Part shown: piece by piece, positions 1-7,296 of the stretch
Layout: each line of letters starts with the position of its first letter
Position numbering within the stretch: the stretch's first letter is position 1
Assembly (NCBI GenBank): GCA_039795715.1
Contig: JBDKLD010000056.1
Location: 1 to 18,707, forward strand
DNA from: JAGOSA01 sp039795715
Lineage (GTDB): Bacteria; Patescibacteriota; Minisyncoccia; Phycocordibacterales; UBA9973
DNA length: 18,707 nt
Direction of reading: 5' to 3'
Position numbers and translations under genes: made by a program
Notes under the pieces: generated by a model
What the model was told of the DNA's origin: nothing
The model's database searches: none
Seen by the model: only the letters and a program-made list of their open reading frames with translations

Positions 1-193
1 CTCCTATCGCATTCTCGATTAAATATTTTTTGAAAAAATCATTTTTTAATACACCCCAAATGACGACATTACCTGTTGGCTGTACCGTTTTCGAAGATGA
101 GCCAATATCAATATAGCCAGCAAAGACAGCCACGCCAAAAACAATAAAAAATCCAAATATGACGTAAAGAATTGTTTGAAAATTAAATTTCAT
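1..193 (-). CDS. N-terminus of a membrane-anchored, possibly solute-binding protein (partial)
   Basis: Translating the minus strand from the ATG at 193 gives an open frame of 64 residues that runs off the window edge. It starts MKFNFQ, has a hydrophobic segment at about residues 7-27 (an uncleaved signal anchor or signal peptide), a short polar linker (about 31-40), and then a beta-strand-like stretch NVVIWGVL. In extracellular solute-binding proteins (family 1) a similar V-x-I-W-G strand opens the mature domain, so that is the likely identity, but only the start is visible. The ATG lies three bases after the stop of the upstream methyltransferase, so the two are probably cotranscribed. No Shine-Dalgarno sequence is evident. 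It could also be another membrane-anchored extracytoplasmic protein; the missing C-terminal part would decide. Confidence 0.5.
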   Translation of the reverse strand, partial: MKFNFQTILYVIFGFFIVFGVAVFAGYIDIGSSSKTVQPTGNVVIWGVLKNDFFKKYLIENAIG

Positions 194-196
194 GAA

Positions 197-721
197 CTAT
201 GAGAAAAGTATACCATAATGGTGAGCTCCGGCTTCTATGTTCTTGATTTTTTTCATACCTACAGTCGCCATGAGCTCTTCTGCTTTACTGGCAGTTATCA
301 CATGGTCGGTGGTAGGACCCATACCGCCAAAAGATTCGCTCCAGTCGATGACGAGCAATTTGCCTCCTGGTTTGAGAATACGCTTTGTTTCTTCAATAAA
401 ACTTTTCTTATCTTCAACTTGGAAAAGGATGTTCGAGGCAATGGCAATATCGATTGAAGCGTCTCTGATTTTGGTGCCACCTCTTTTTTCTATATTGCCC
501 CAAATATAGTCAATATTGTTGAGCATGTCTTTCTTGGCTATTTCTTCTATGTGTTTGAGGAGATCTCGCTGGACTTCTATAGCGTAGACTTTACCGTCAC
601 CGCCTTTCATTTTCTTGGCCGCGGCAATAGTATAGAAGCCACTGCCAGCACCAAGGTCAGCCACGACAAGATTTGTGGTCATTTCTATTTGCTCTAAAAT
701 TTTGGAAGGATCTGCGAACAT
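197..721 (-). CDS. class I SAM-dependent methyltransferase (UbiE-like)
   Basis: A 174-residue protein with the Rossmann methyltransferase pattern. Motif I is VADLGAGSG (residues 20-28, SAM binding). The acidic end of strand beta-2 is E49 in YAIEV. The post-motif RILKPGGKLLVIDW (about 114-127) is typical of UbiE-like and Methyltransf_11-type enzymes. The C-terminus has HHYG (167-170), a turn often seen in small enzymes of this type. It is shorter than UbiE proper (about 250 residues) and the substrate cannot be told from sequence; a small molecule is more likely than a macromolecule. It lies 44 bases downstream of gyrA in an A+T-rich gap and three bases upstream of the next gene. The start at 721 precedes the conserved region by about 20 residues, which fits the family. 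No special partner is evident among the neighbours. Confidence 0.88.
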   Translation of the reverse strand: MFADPSKILEQIEMTTNLVVADLGAGSGFYTIAAAKKMKGGDGKVYAIEVQRDLLKHIEEIAKKDMLNNIDYIWGNIEKRGGTKIRDASIDIAIASNILFQVEDKKSFIEETKRILKPGGKLLVIDWSESFGGMGPTTDHVITASKAEELMATVGMKKIKNIEAGAHHYGILFS

Positions 722-765
722 TTTAATTATTTCTTAATTTATTATTTATTTTAAACAGGGACCAA

Positions 766-3700
766 CTACATGCAAGCGAGCGAGGCAATTTGATCGCCGG
801 GGCGGAGCTTCATAATAGTCACACCCTGTGTCTGCCTGCCAAGTGACGGAATAGACTCAAGCGACGTACGAATAATCTGACCATTTTTGGAAACAGCAAT
901 GAGCTCTGCTTCATCTCGAACAAGACGACCGATAATAACTTTACCAGTTTTCGGTGTGACTTTGGCAGTTTTGATACCTGAACCGCCACGTTTCTGAGTT
1001 TTATATTCTTTAATCTTGGTCTTTTTACCGAGGCCATTTTCAGTCATCGTCAAAAATGCCGCGCTGCCTTCACCTTTGGTTTCGTCTTTCTTTATCACAC
1101 CAACGCCGATAATTGTATCAGCTTTGCTGACTTTTATGGCGCGCACACCGCCAGCAGTCCTACCCATTTCGCGAACGTCGGATTCTTTGAATCGTATAGA
1201 CTGACCAGAAGAAGTACCTAGGATAACATCATCGCCCTTTTCTACCATAACCGCTGACTTGAGCGCATCACCTTTATCGAGACGAATAGCGATGATGCCA
1301 GAGCGACGAACGTCTTTGAAGCTTTCTGAGGACATTTTCTTGGCAGTGCCGTTCTCGGTCATGAGCATGAGCGAAAGGGTTTTATCCTTGTCGCCTTTTG
1401 GCACAGGCAAAATAGACTGCACGGATTCGCCGTCAGTGAGCGAGAGGAAGTTCATGATCGACTTGCCCTTGGTCGCACGCTTGCCTTCTGGAATATCGTA
1501 CATTTTTATTTGGTATGCTTTACCAGTATTTGTAAAGAAAAGGAGGTCATTGTGCGTGTTGGCCGAGAGTAGCATCGTCACAAAATCTTCTTCTTTTGTT
1601 TCAATATCTATCACGCCAACACCGCCACGCTTCTGCGCGCGATACTCGCTCGGATCGGTACGTTTGACATAGCCACCAGCTGTGTACACGAGCAAGGATT
1701 CTTTTTCTGGAATGAGGTCTTCATCATTGATAGCTTTGACACCACCCTTGATAATACGAGTTCGGCGATCGTCGCCGTATTTCTCTCTGATTTCTTTGAG
1801 TTCGCTTGCGATCACGCCAAAGATCTTTTTCTCGCTCTTGAGCAATGCTTCGAGTTCAGCAATGAGAGCCTGTTTTTCTTTGAGTTCAGTTTCGACGGCC
1901 TTACGCTCGAGTCCGGCGAGCTTTTGCAAACGCATTTCCAAAATCGCATCAGTTTGCAACTCGGTGAACTTGAAGGTTTTCATCAAGTTGAGTTTTGCCA
2001 TGGCAGCGTCTTTTGATTCGCGAATAGTTGTGATGACTTTATCGATGTGATCGAGGGCTTTCTTGAGACCGATTAAAATGTGCTCACGTTCTTGGGCTTT
2101 TCTGAGATCATATGTTGTACGACGGCGCACTACAACAACGCGGTGGTCGATGAATTCTTCGAGAATAGACTTGAGTGAAAGCGTCTGCGGTACGCCATCA
2201 ACAAGCGCCACCATGTTGAAATTGAAATTGAGTTCAAGTTGAGTATGTTTGTAAATATAATTGAGAACTTTTTGCGGATGAACGCCTGACTTGAGATCGA
2301 TGGCAATACGGATATCTTTGGTCGATTCATCGCGGAGGCCTTTGATGCCTTCGAGTTTCTTCTCTTGCACGAGACTGGCGATCGCGGTGATGAGGTCGGA
2401 TTTATTGACGCGATATGGGATAGAGGTAATGATAACTTGGAACATGCCGCTCTTGGTCTCAACGATCTCTGCTTCGCCACGAGTGACGATACCGCCACGA
2501 CCAGTTGAATATGCATGAACTAAGTCGCTGTGGCCATAAATAAGACCACCTGTTGGGAAATCAGGACCTTTGACGTGTTGCATAAGTTCTTCGGTAGTTG
2601 CGTCGCCGTTTTCTATCAAATGAAGTGTGGCATCGATGACCTCACCGAGGTTGTGAGGCGGAACAGTTGTCGCCATACCGACGGCAATACCCATAATGCC
2701 GTTGAGGAGCAAATTTGGTACAGCAGTTGGTAATACTGTTGGTTCTTTTCTGGTAGCGTCGTAGTTTTGCTTCCAATCTACAGTTTCCTTTTCTAGATCG
2801 CGCAAAAGCTCACCAGAAACTTTCGACATTTTAGCTTCGGTATAACGCATGGCTGCGGCATTGTCGCCATCGATTGAATTGTGAACAAAAACCCCTGCTG
2901 CCAAAGCAAAGTTATGAGTTTTGTCGATAGTAATATCGTAAACATCCTCGAATTCTTTTAAGAATTCGATTTTTTTGACTTTATGATTCCCTTTTAATTC
3001 AATTTCAAGTCGAGCAATGTCACCAGAATAATATTTTTCAATTCCAGTATTCCAAAAAGTTGTTCCTTTATTCTTAGGATATACTTTCTCGATAGCTTGT
3101 TGGTAATTTACTTCAGATATTTCCAAATTATTTTGCAAAAGATACCTACAAACAGCATCGAATTTAATTTTTCCTGTTCTATTTGTTGTATGATTTTTAT
3201 TACCTTTTATGATTTTCTCATGCATAAATCTCTGGTAATCTGGATTTTGCCAAAGTCGGGTCAAGGTTTTGGTCGCGAGTTTGCTTTTTTCCTCACGCAA
3301 TTCGGGGTGTGCTTCAAAATACTTCTTCATTGAAAGACTTTTCTGCTCCTGCATATATGCTCTATAGTTTGGATCTTGCCAATTGAGAATATTTTGTAAA
3401 GAAATCCTGTCAGCGCTTTTAAGGCGATTTTCAGGCTTATTCCAAAAGGCTTTTCTGCCTGCGGAAAGTTTTTTTACATATTCCGGGTCATTTTGGTGTC
3501 GATTTTTTGTTGCAGTTGAATGGAGCTTCCAGTGATCATTCCAATGCATTCTTATTATATTATCGGGATTGTTATTTAATTTATTGAAATCCTTGTGATG
3601 GCGAGTTCTACCTGATGATTTTTGGTAAATACTATTTTCTAAATTGAAGGCATCTGCAAGATGGTGCGCAAAAACCCAATCACACGTTGTAGGTAAGAAG

Positions 3701-4413
3701 ACCATTTCATAACCAGTCATATCTGCAAAACCTGAATCAGCTTTTGTTGAAGTCCGGGTGTACAAAGGCATAAGTGACATTCCTTCTTTTAGAAATTCCG
3801 CTTCGAGGTACGTGCCGTCTTTTAACATAAACTTATGATTGAGTGTACATCGAATTTCTTGGCCGCTATCAAGTACAACTTTCATTATTTCAGCACTTTT
3901 TCGAGTAAGCCTAGGCTTCGTGACCTCTGCAATGCTGACAGAGCCATCGTCAAGAACAGTAAAAGTATAATTTTTCTTGCCATGCTTATCTTCCTCTATA
4001 AGTTCTCCGAAAGAAAGATTTCTGCCATCGGTCAAGCGTACTTGTGTATCGATAGTGAAGCAACCGAAATTGCCTTGCCCAACAACGAGTGGATAGCGAA
4101 GTGAAAATGGCTGAACCATGTTTACCATGGAGTCGTAAACAGCGGCATCGCCATGAGGGTGATACTTACCGAGCACATCACCGACCACGAGCGCTGACTT
4201 GCGGAACTTGGCAGACGAAGTGAGGCCGAGTTCGTGCATAGAATATAGAATGCGCCGGTGAACAGGTTTGAGTCCATCACGGACGTCAGGCAGTGCGCGG
4301 TCAGTAATAACCGACATGGCATAGTCGATGAAAGAATCTTTCATCTCTTTGACTATTGAAATCGGGACGACGTTTTGATGTTTTACTTCTGGGGTTTCAA
4401 TTTCTTTCTTCAT
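766..4413 (-). CDS. gyrA: DNA gyrase subunit A precursor containing an intein
   Basis: GyrA is the DNA-cleaving and rejoining subunit of gyrase, acting in an A2B2 complex to introduce negative supercoils. The 1215-residue precursor contains a 395-residue intein (residues 118-512). Removing it leaves about 820 residues, a normal GyrA length. The N-terminal part holds the winged-helix region with GDVLGKYHPHGDAAVYD (about 78-94, the quinolone-resistance region) and QGNFG (113-117). The catalytic tyrosine is Y524 in AAMRYTE, 11 residues after the intein. A long coiled-coil region follows (about 765-880). The C-terminal beta-pinwheel begins with the GyrA box QKRGGVG (927-933), which argues for gyrase rather than ParC; a second similar QKRGGSG lies at 1140-1146. 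The start codon lies one base after the stop of the upstream one-TM gene and no Shine-Dalgarno sequence is visible, suggesting translational coupling. Transcription probably comes from the promoter before the MBL-like gene. Confidence 0.98.
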   Translation of the reverse strand: MKKEIETPEVKHQNVVPISIVKEMKDSFIDYAMSVITDRALPDVRDGLKPVHRRILYSMHELGLTSSAKFRKSALVVGDVLGKYHPHGDAAVYDSMVNMVQPFSLRYPLVVGQGNFGCFTIDTQVRLTDGRNLSFGELIEEDKHGKKNYTFTVLDDGSVSIAEVTKPRLTRKSAEIMKVVLDSGQEIRCTLNHKFMLKDGTYLEAEFLKEGMSLMPLYTRTSTKADSGFADMTGYEMVFLPTTCDWVFAHHLADAFNLENSIYQKSSGRTRHHKDFNKLNNNPDNIIRMHWNDHWKLHSTATKNRHQNDPEYVKKLSAGRKAFWNKPENRLKSADRISLQNILNWQDPNYRAYMQEQKSLSMKKYFEAHPELREEKSKLATKTLTRLWQNPDYQRFMHEKIIKGNKNHTTNRTGKIKFDAVCRYLLQNNLEISEVNYQQAIEKVYPKNKGTTFWNTGIEKYYSGDIARLEIELKGNHKVKKIEFLKEFEDVYDITIDKTHNFALAAGVFVHNSIDGDNAAAMRYTEAKMSKVSGELLRDLEKETVDWKQNYDATRKEPTVLPTAVPNLLLNGIMGIAVGMATTVPPHNLGEVIDATLHLIENGDATTEELMQHVKGPDFPTGGLIYGHSDLVHAYSTGRGGIVTRGEAEIVETKSGMFQVIITSIPYRVNKSDLITAIASLVQEKKLEGIKGLRDESTKDIRIAIDLKSGVHPQKVLNYIYKHTQLELNFNFNMVALVDGVPQTLSLKSILEEFIDHRVVVVRRRTTYDLRKAQEREHILIGLKKALDHIDKVITTIRESKDAAMAKLNLMKTFKFTELQTDAILEMRLQKLAGLERKAVETELKEKQALIAELEALLKSEKKIFGVIASELKEIREKYGDDRRTRIIKGGVKAINDEDLIPEKESLLVYTAGGYVKRTDPSEYRAQKRGGVGVIDIETKEEDFVTMLLSANTHNDLLFFTNTGKAYQIKMYDIPEGKRATKGKSIMNFLSLTDGESVQSILPVPKGDKDKTLSLMLMTENGTAKKMSSESFKDVRRSGIIAIRLDKGDALKSAVMVEKGDDVILGTSSGQSIRFKESDVREMGRTAGGVRAIKVSKADTIIGVGVIKKDETKGEGSAAFLTMTENGLGKKTKIKEYKTQKRGGSGIKTAKVTPKTGKVIIGRLVRDEAELIAVSKNGQIIRTSLESIPSLGRQTQGVTIMKLRPGDQIASLACM
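2878..4062 (-). other. GyrA intein with HNH homing endonuclease domain
   Basis: An in-frame insertion of 395 codons splits the conserved GyrA sequence QGNFG / SIDGD. Splicing signals are complete: Cys1 in CFTIDTQVRL (block A), T73-x-x-H76 in TLNH (block B), a block F-like segment around VYDITIDKTHNFAL (374-387), and the terminal VFVHN with H394 and N395, followed by +1 Ser in the extein. These are the residues expected for autocatalytic protein splicing. Residues about 128-181 carry an HNH nuclease pattern: H155-H156, D158, NKLNNNPDN (160-168), H177, H181. After this comes a basic segment with repeated W-x-x-P-like units (191-280). The DNA is more A+T-rich than the host gene: 17 G/C in the 60 bases at 3121-3180, against 32 at 1141-1200. 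That fits horizontal acquisition. The mycobacterial GyrA intein sits at a different place, at the active-site tyrosine. Confidence 0.95.
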
Positions 4414-4414
4414 G

Positions 4415-4726
4415 TTATTGCGTTTCTGTTGTACCGACTAAATTAACAACACCTGTTTGATCAATGGTAAAATTCTTGCTTGGGTCTATTGTCTCAAGAT
4501 CGGCTTTTGATTGGTCATAGGCATTTCTCGCACTACTTCCCAAAACTTTGAATGGGGTAAGTGAAGCATTGAAAGATGATTTTGTTTCCGGTGATGCGTA
4601 TTCTGTCGCGAGCGATGAAATCCAAAAAAATGCCACGACACCAGCGAATGTGAGTGCTGAGAAAATCGCGATTTGATCACGAACGTGTGCTGGTTTTTTC
4701 CTGAGATTGTCAATAATTTTTCGCAT
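4415..4726 (-). CDS. small single-pass membrane protein, hypothetical
   Basis: A 103-residue protein of unknown function. The N-terminus is basic (MRKIIDNLRKKPAHVRDQ), followed by one transmembrane helix at about residues 20-38, then a polar, Ser/Thr-rich domain of about 65 residues with no cysteines or recognisable motif. By the positive-inside rule the short N-terminus is cytoplasmic and the C-terminal part external. It sits between the MBL-like gene (27-base gap) and gyrA (one-base gap), so the three genes appear to form one transcription unit. I have the impression, from memory only, that such short RKKP-starting membrane proteins are frequent in CPR genomes. No function should be inferred from the gyrA neighbourhood. 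Confidence 0.75.
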   Translation of the reverse strand: MRKIIDNLRKKPAHVRDQIAIFSALTFAGVVAFFWISSLATEYASPETKSSFNASLTPFKVLGSSARNAYDQSKADLETIDPSKNFTIDQTGVVNLVGTTETQ

Positions 4727-4753
4727 ATATTTTTGCTTTTTAACTATTTCGCC

Positions 4754-5374
4754 CTACTTCGCCTGCGGTGAGATCAACATAATTGTACCATCTTTTCCTT
4801 CCAAATCCTTGCGCTTGAGGGTCAATTTGTCCATGACTTCAGGCTTGTCGGAACCGGCTTCTTTGATGAACTGCTTGAGCACATCGTCAGAATAGTCGAC
4901 AGGCACGATAATCATCGGCTCGAGCGACATGGCGAGCTTGTAGGAGTCTCTGGGGAGCATGGTGCCGTCGAGTGGCAAGATGAGGATGTCAGGATGCATG
5001 AGAATTTCCTTGGTTTCGTTTGGGAGTTGTAAAGTGTCAGTTTGACCAAGCACTGCGATGGACATCCCTTCGAGAGTAAGTGAAAAAGCATTTTCTCGAC
5101 GACCATTTACTTCTGCCATAAATCCACCGGAAATAAAAATGCCTTTGGCCTCATAGCTACCAGGTCCATCAACAATAAAAGGCTCACGGTCACCATATGA
5201 AAGAGTGCCGGCGCCAGCAGTGTCAGGGTCGCTCGATGTTGAAATAGAAATATCAGCACCAAATGTAGATGTCTTTTTTGACCATGGGCTTTCCTTGGTT
5301 GGCGCATTGACGCCGATAACTGTATCGCCGTATTGTAGCTTGAGGAATCGCTTGCCGAAATATGTAATAATCAT
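4754..5374 (-). CDS. MBL-fold protein lacking metal ligands (probably non-hydrolytic)
   Basis: A 206-residue protein resembling the UPF0173-like branch of the metallo-beta-lactamase superfamily. It starts MIITYFGKRFLKLQYGDTVI, with later landmarks DGPGSYEAKGIFI (69-81), EGMSIAVLGQTD (102-113), DILILPLDG (129-137) and LEPMIIVPVDY (151-161). In active members the loop after the first sheet carries HxHxDH and later positions carry His/Asp ligands. Here the loop reads STSSDPD (45-51), the usual P-x-H is PVD (158-160), and the whole protein has a single histidine (H127). A dinuclear zinc site is therefore not possible in the usual form. The frame is open upstream to 5590, but that extension overlaps the promoter and the divergent gene; the ATG at 5374 gives the family-like N-terminus and sits six bases after a -10 box. 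Role unknown; it leads the gyrA transcription unit. Confidence 0.78.
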   Translation of the reverse strand: MIITYFGKRFLKLQYGDTVIGVNAPTKESPWSKKTSTFGADISISTSSDPDTAGAGTLSYGDREPFIVDGPGSYEAKGIFISGGFMAEVNGRRENAFSLTLEGMSIAVLGQTDTLQLPNETKEILMHPDILILPLDGTMLPRDSYKLAMSLEPMIIVPVDYSDDVLKQFIKEAGSDKPEVMDKLTLKRKDLEGKDGTIMLISPQAK

Positions 5375-5380
5375 GCACCA

Positions 5381-5409
5381 AGTATAGCATTTTTTATGTC
5401 TAAAACCAA
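5381..5409 (-). promoter_or_regulatory. promoter of the MBL-like/gyrA unit (extended -10)
   Basis: On the minus strand TGCTATACT (5381-5389) is an extended -10 box. A weak -35-like TTGGTT lies 17 bases upstream (5404-5409). The -10 box ends six bases before the ATG at 5374, so the transcript should begin at or next to the start codon and be leaderless. Confidence 0.65.
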
Positions 5410-5462
5410 GCGAAAATAAGGGTAAAAAGAAGTTAGAAATGCTGAATTTTAGCTTGTAAATA

Positions 5463-5471
5463 TGGTATATT
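5463..5471 (+). promoter_or_regulatory. promoter of the uracil-DNA glycosylase gene (extended -10)
   Basis: TGGTATATT fits the extended -10 form TGnTATAAT. It ends eight bases before the ATG at 5480. It overlaps the alternative ATG at 5462, which argues that 5480 is the real start and that the mRNA is leaderless. No good -35 box is visible. Confidence 0.5.
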
Positions 5472-5479
5472 TCTCGCAT

Positions 5480-6064
5480 ATGACGATAGAAAATGAACTT
5501 GTCAAAATTCACCAAAAATGGGCTACACGAAATACCTGCAAGCTTAAAAAAACTGCAACACAAGCTGTCTTTGGCAGTGGTAATTCTCACGCTGAAATTG
5601 TTTTTATCGGCGAAGCTCCAGGGAAAAATGAAGATTTACAAGGAATACCTTTTGTTGGCGCAGCAGGAAAATTTCTCAATGAAATGCTAGCTGCCGCAAA
5701 CTTGGTGCGGAGCGATGTCTACATCACCAACATTGTGAAATATCGTCCGCCGAACAATCGCGATCCGTTGCCAGAAGAAATAAAAAGTTGCGCGGCTTGG
5801 CTCCATGAAGAACTCGCCACAATCAATCCTGTGCTCATCGTTTTTCTCGGTAGACATTCGATGAACCATTTTTTTCCCGAAGCCAAAATTTCTGACGTCC
5901 ACGGCACACTTTTGACCAAAAAAATTGCTGGCTTCCCTACTGAGCACTTTTTTGCACTTTACCATCCGGCGGCAGCGCTCTACAACGGGTCAATGAGAGA
6001 TGTTTTGATTGCTGATTTTAAAAAGGTGCCGAAGGTTATTGAGGGTATAAAATCTGAAAAATAA
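5480..6064 (+). CDS. family 4 uracil-DNA glycosylase with incomplete Fe-S ligands
   Basis: A 194-residue enzyme of base-excision repair, removing uracil from DNA. It has the family-4 motifs GEAPGKNED (44-52), PFVGAAGKFL (57-66), NIVKYRPPNNRDP (84-96) and YHPAA (161-165). Classical family-4 enzymes bind a 4Fe-4S cluster with four cysteines: a C-x-x-C pair near the N-terminus, one in K-C-R-P-P, and one about 16 residues later. Aligning by eye, the first position is R17, the second is C20, the third is Y88 and the fourth is C104. Two of the four ligands are therefore gone. Length is normal for the family. An upstream ATG at 5462 would add six residues, but it overlaps the -10 box. The gene is divergent from the MBL-like gene and converges on the flavoprotein gene, with only 14 bases between the two stops. 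Confidence 0.9.
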   Translation: MTIENELVKIHQKWATRNTCKLKKTATQAVFGSGNSHAEIVFIGEAPGKNEDLQGIPFVGAAGKFLNEMLAAANLVRSDVYITNIVKYRPPNNRDPLPEEIKSCAAWLHEELATINPVLIVFLGRHSMNHFFPEAKISDVHGTLLTKKIAGFPTEHFFALYHPAAALYNGSMRDVLIADFKKVPKVIEGIKSEK

Positions 6065-6078
6065 ATTTAAATTTAGAA

Positions 6079-7278
6079 CTACCTATACTTCTTCCCCTTC
6101 CAAAAGAGCTCAAATGTTTTCTTGGGCGGTAAGATTGTGGCGAAATAGAGGAAGTCGACTGTTTGACGAGCAAAGTAGGCAAACCAGCCGAAAATGTGAA
6201 TCTTGCCAAGTGACATTAGTGCCCAATTGTGACCAATTGGAATAATGTACTCAATTTCTTTTACTTTATATTTTCGGCGGCTGCGCTTTTGTAGTTTACG
6301 CAAAATGTCATTGGCAACAAATTTGGCATCGTGCATCGCTGTTTGCGCGAGACCAGAATATTTTGTACCCGCAGCATCACCGGCAATGTACACATCTTCG
6401 AAATTTGGAACTTCCATGTAGTCATCGACGAGCACTCGCCTACGCTCGGTCATTTGCAAGCCTTCGATTTTGCTGTACAGAGCATTGATCGTGGTTCCCG
6501 CTGTCCAAATAACTGTTTTGGTTTTGAGATCCATGTCCCCGATGAGAATTGTCTCAACGTCTTCGGCCATAACTTCGCGATTGAGGAAAACGTTGACCCC
6601 AAGCGAGCGCAAGCGCTTGAGCGCTGCCTCGCTCGCATCTGGATGTGTTGCGCCGATGAGCCTGTTGCCACGGTCAATAATATCAATCGTGATGAATGAC
6701 GGATCAACTGCATACTTTTTTGCCAACTTTCGCATGTACGCAGTGAGGTCGCCAGCAAGCTCTACACCGGACGGACCGCCACCGACAATCACGATTTGGA
6801 AATTGGAAACCATCGCCGAAGCATCATGATTTACTTTGCCGATAAAAAGATTTTTGATGTGGTCTTTGAGCTCTGTTGCTTCGCCAATTGATTTGAAACC
6901 AAATGAATGCTCTGGGATGCCAGGAAGATTGAAATATGATGTCTGACTACCGAGTGCGAGAACAATATAGTCGGCAGTATACACTTGCCCCTTTTCGCCT
7001 TTAATTTCTTTCTTTGCCAAATCAACAGCCACAGCTCGATCGATGACGATATCGACGTCTTTTGGCACCAAATCAGAGAGTGGAACGCAGACCTCAATCG
7101 GCGCAGCACCAGTGACAACACGATAGAAAGCTGGGTAGTATTCGAAGTATGATTTGTCAGAAATGAGGGTGATATTGACAGTGGATTCATCAGCAAGCTT
7201 GCGAGCTAAGGCCGTCCCTGCAAAACCACCACCAACGATAATGACGCTCGGCTTCTTGTGTTGCTTTTTAGGTGACAT
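6079..7278 (-). CDS. NDH-2-like FAD-dependent NAD(P)H oxidoreductase
   Basis: A 399-residue flavoprotein of the pyridine-nucleotide oxidoreductase fold, closest in pattern to type II NADH dehydrogenases. The FAD-binding GGGFAG is at 16-21. The NAD(P)H-binding GGGPSG, followed by VELAGDL, is at 166-177. The second FAD motif is VYIAGDAAG (296-304). There is no redox-active CxxC, so it is not a disulfide reductase. The C-terminal 60 residues contain amphipathic or hydrophobic stretches (about 358-382) and a basic end (KGKKYR), compatible with peripheral attachment to the membrane as in NDH-2. The likely role is NADH oxidation with transfer to a quinone or another acceptor; the acceptor is unknown. 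Its ATG lies six bases after a -10 box, and it is transcribed divergently from the ECF sigma gene. Confidence 0.87.
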   Translation of the reverse strand: MSPKKQHKKPSVIIVGGGFAGTALARKLADESTVNITLISDKSYFEYYPAFYRVVTGAAPIEVCVPLSDLVPKDVDIVIDRAVAVDLAKKEIKGEKGQVYTADYIVLALGSQTSYFNLPGIPEHSFGFKSIGEATELKDHIKNLFIGKVNHDASAMVSNFQIVIVGGGPSGVELAGDLTAYMRKLAKKYAVDPSFITIDIIDRGNRLIGATHPDASEAALKRLRSLGVNVFLNREVMAEDVETILIGDMDLKTKTVIWTAGTTINALYSKIEGLQMTERRRVLVDDYMEVPNFEDVYIAGDAAGTKYSGLAQTAMHDAKFVANDILRKLQKRSRRKYKVKEIEYIIPIGHNWALMSLGKIHIFGWFAYFARQTVDFLYFATILPPKKTFELFWKGKKYR

Positions 7279-7284
7279 GGAAAT

Positions 7285-7293
7285 ATTGTAGCA
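7285..7293 (-). promoter_or_regulatory. promoter of the flavoprotein gene (extended -10)
   Basis: On the minus strand TGCTACAAT fits the extended -10 form and ends six bases before the ATG at 7278. It shares the flank AATGCTA with the promoters at 5381 and 12818. The expected -35 position falls in an inverted repeat (7297-7317) rather than in a TTGACA-like box. Confidence 0.55.
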
Positions 7294-7296
7294 TTA

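Noticed and set aside
722..765. Terminator or promoter between gyrA and the methyltransferase gene
   Set aside because: The gap is very A+T-rich, so many -10-like strings occur by chance; no stem-loop was found. Nothing can be assigned with confidence.
5375..5590. N-terminal extension of the MBL-like ORF up to 5590
   Set aside because: The extension has a Cys/Phe-rich composition unlike the family, overlaps the divergent glycosylase gene and contains the promoter; the family-like N-terminus begins at 5374.
6062..6081. Possible bidirectional terminator between the glycosylase and flavoprotein genes
   Set aside because: The 14-base gap holds only the A/T palindrome ATTTAAAT, with no G/C stem or proper U-tract.
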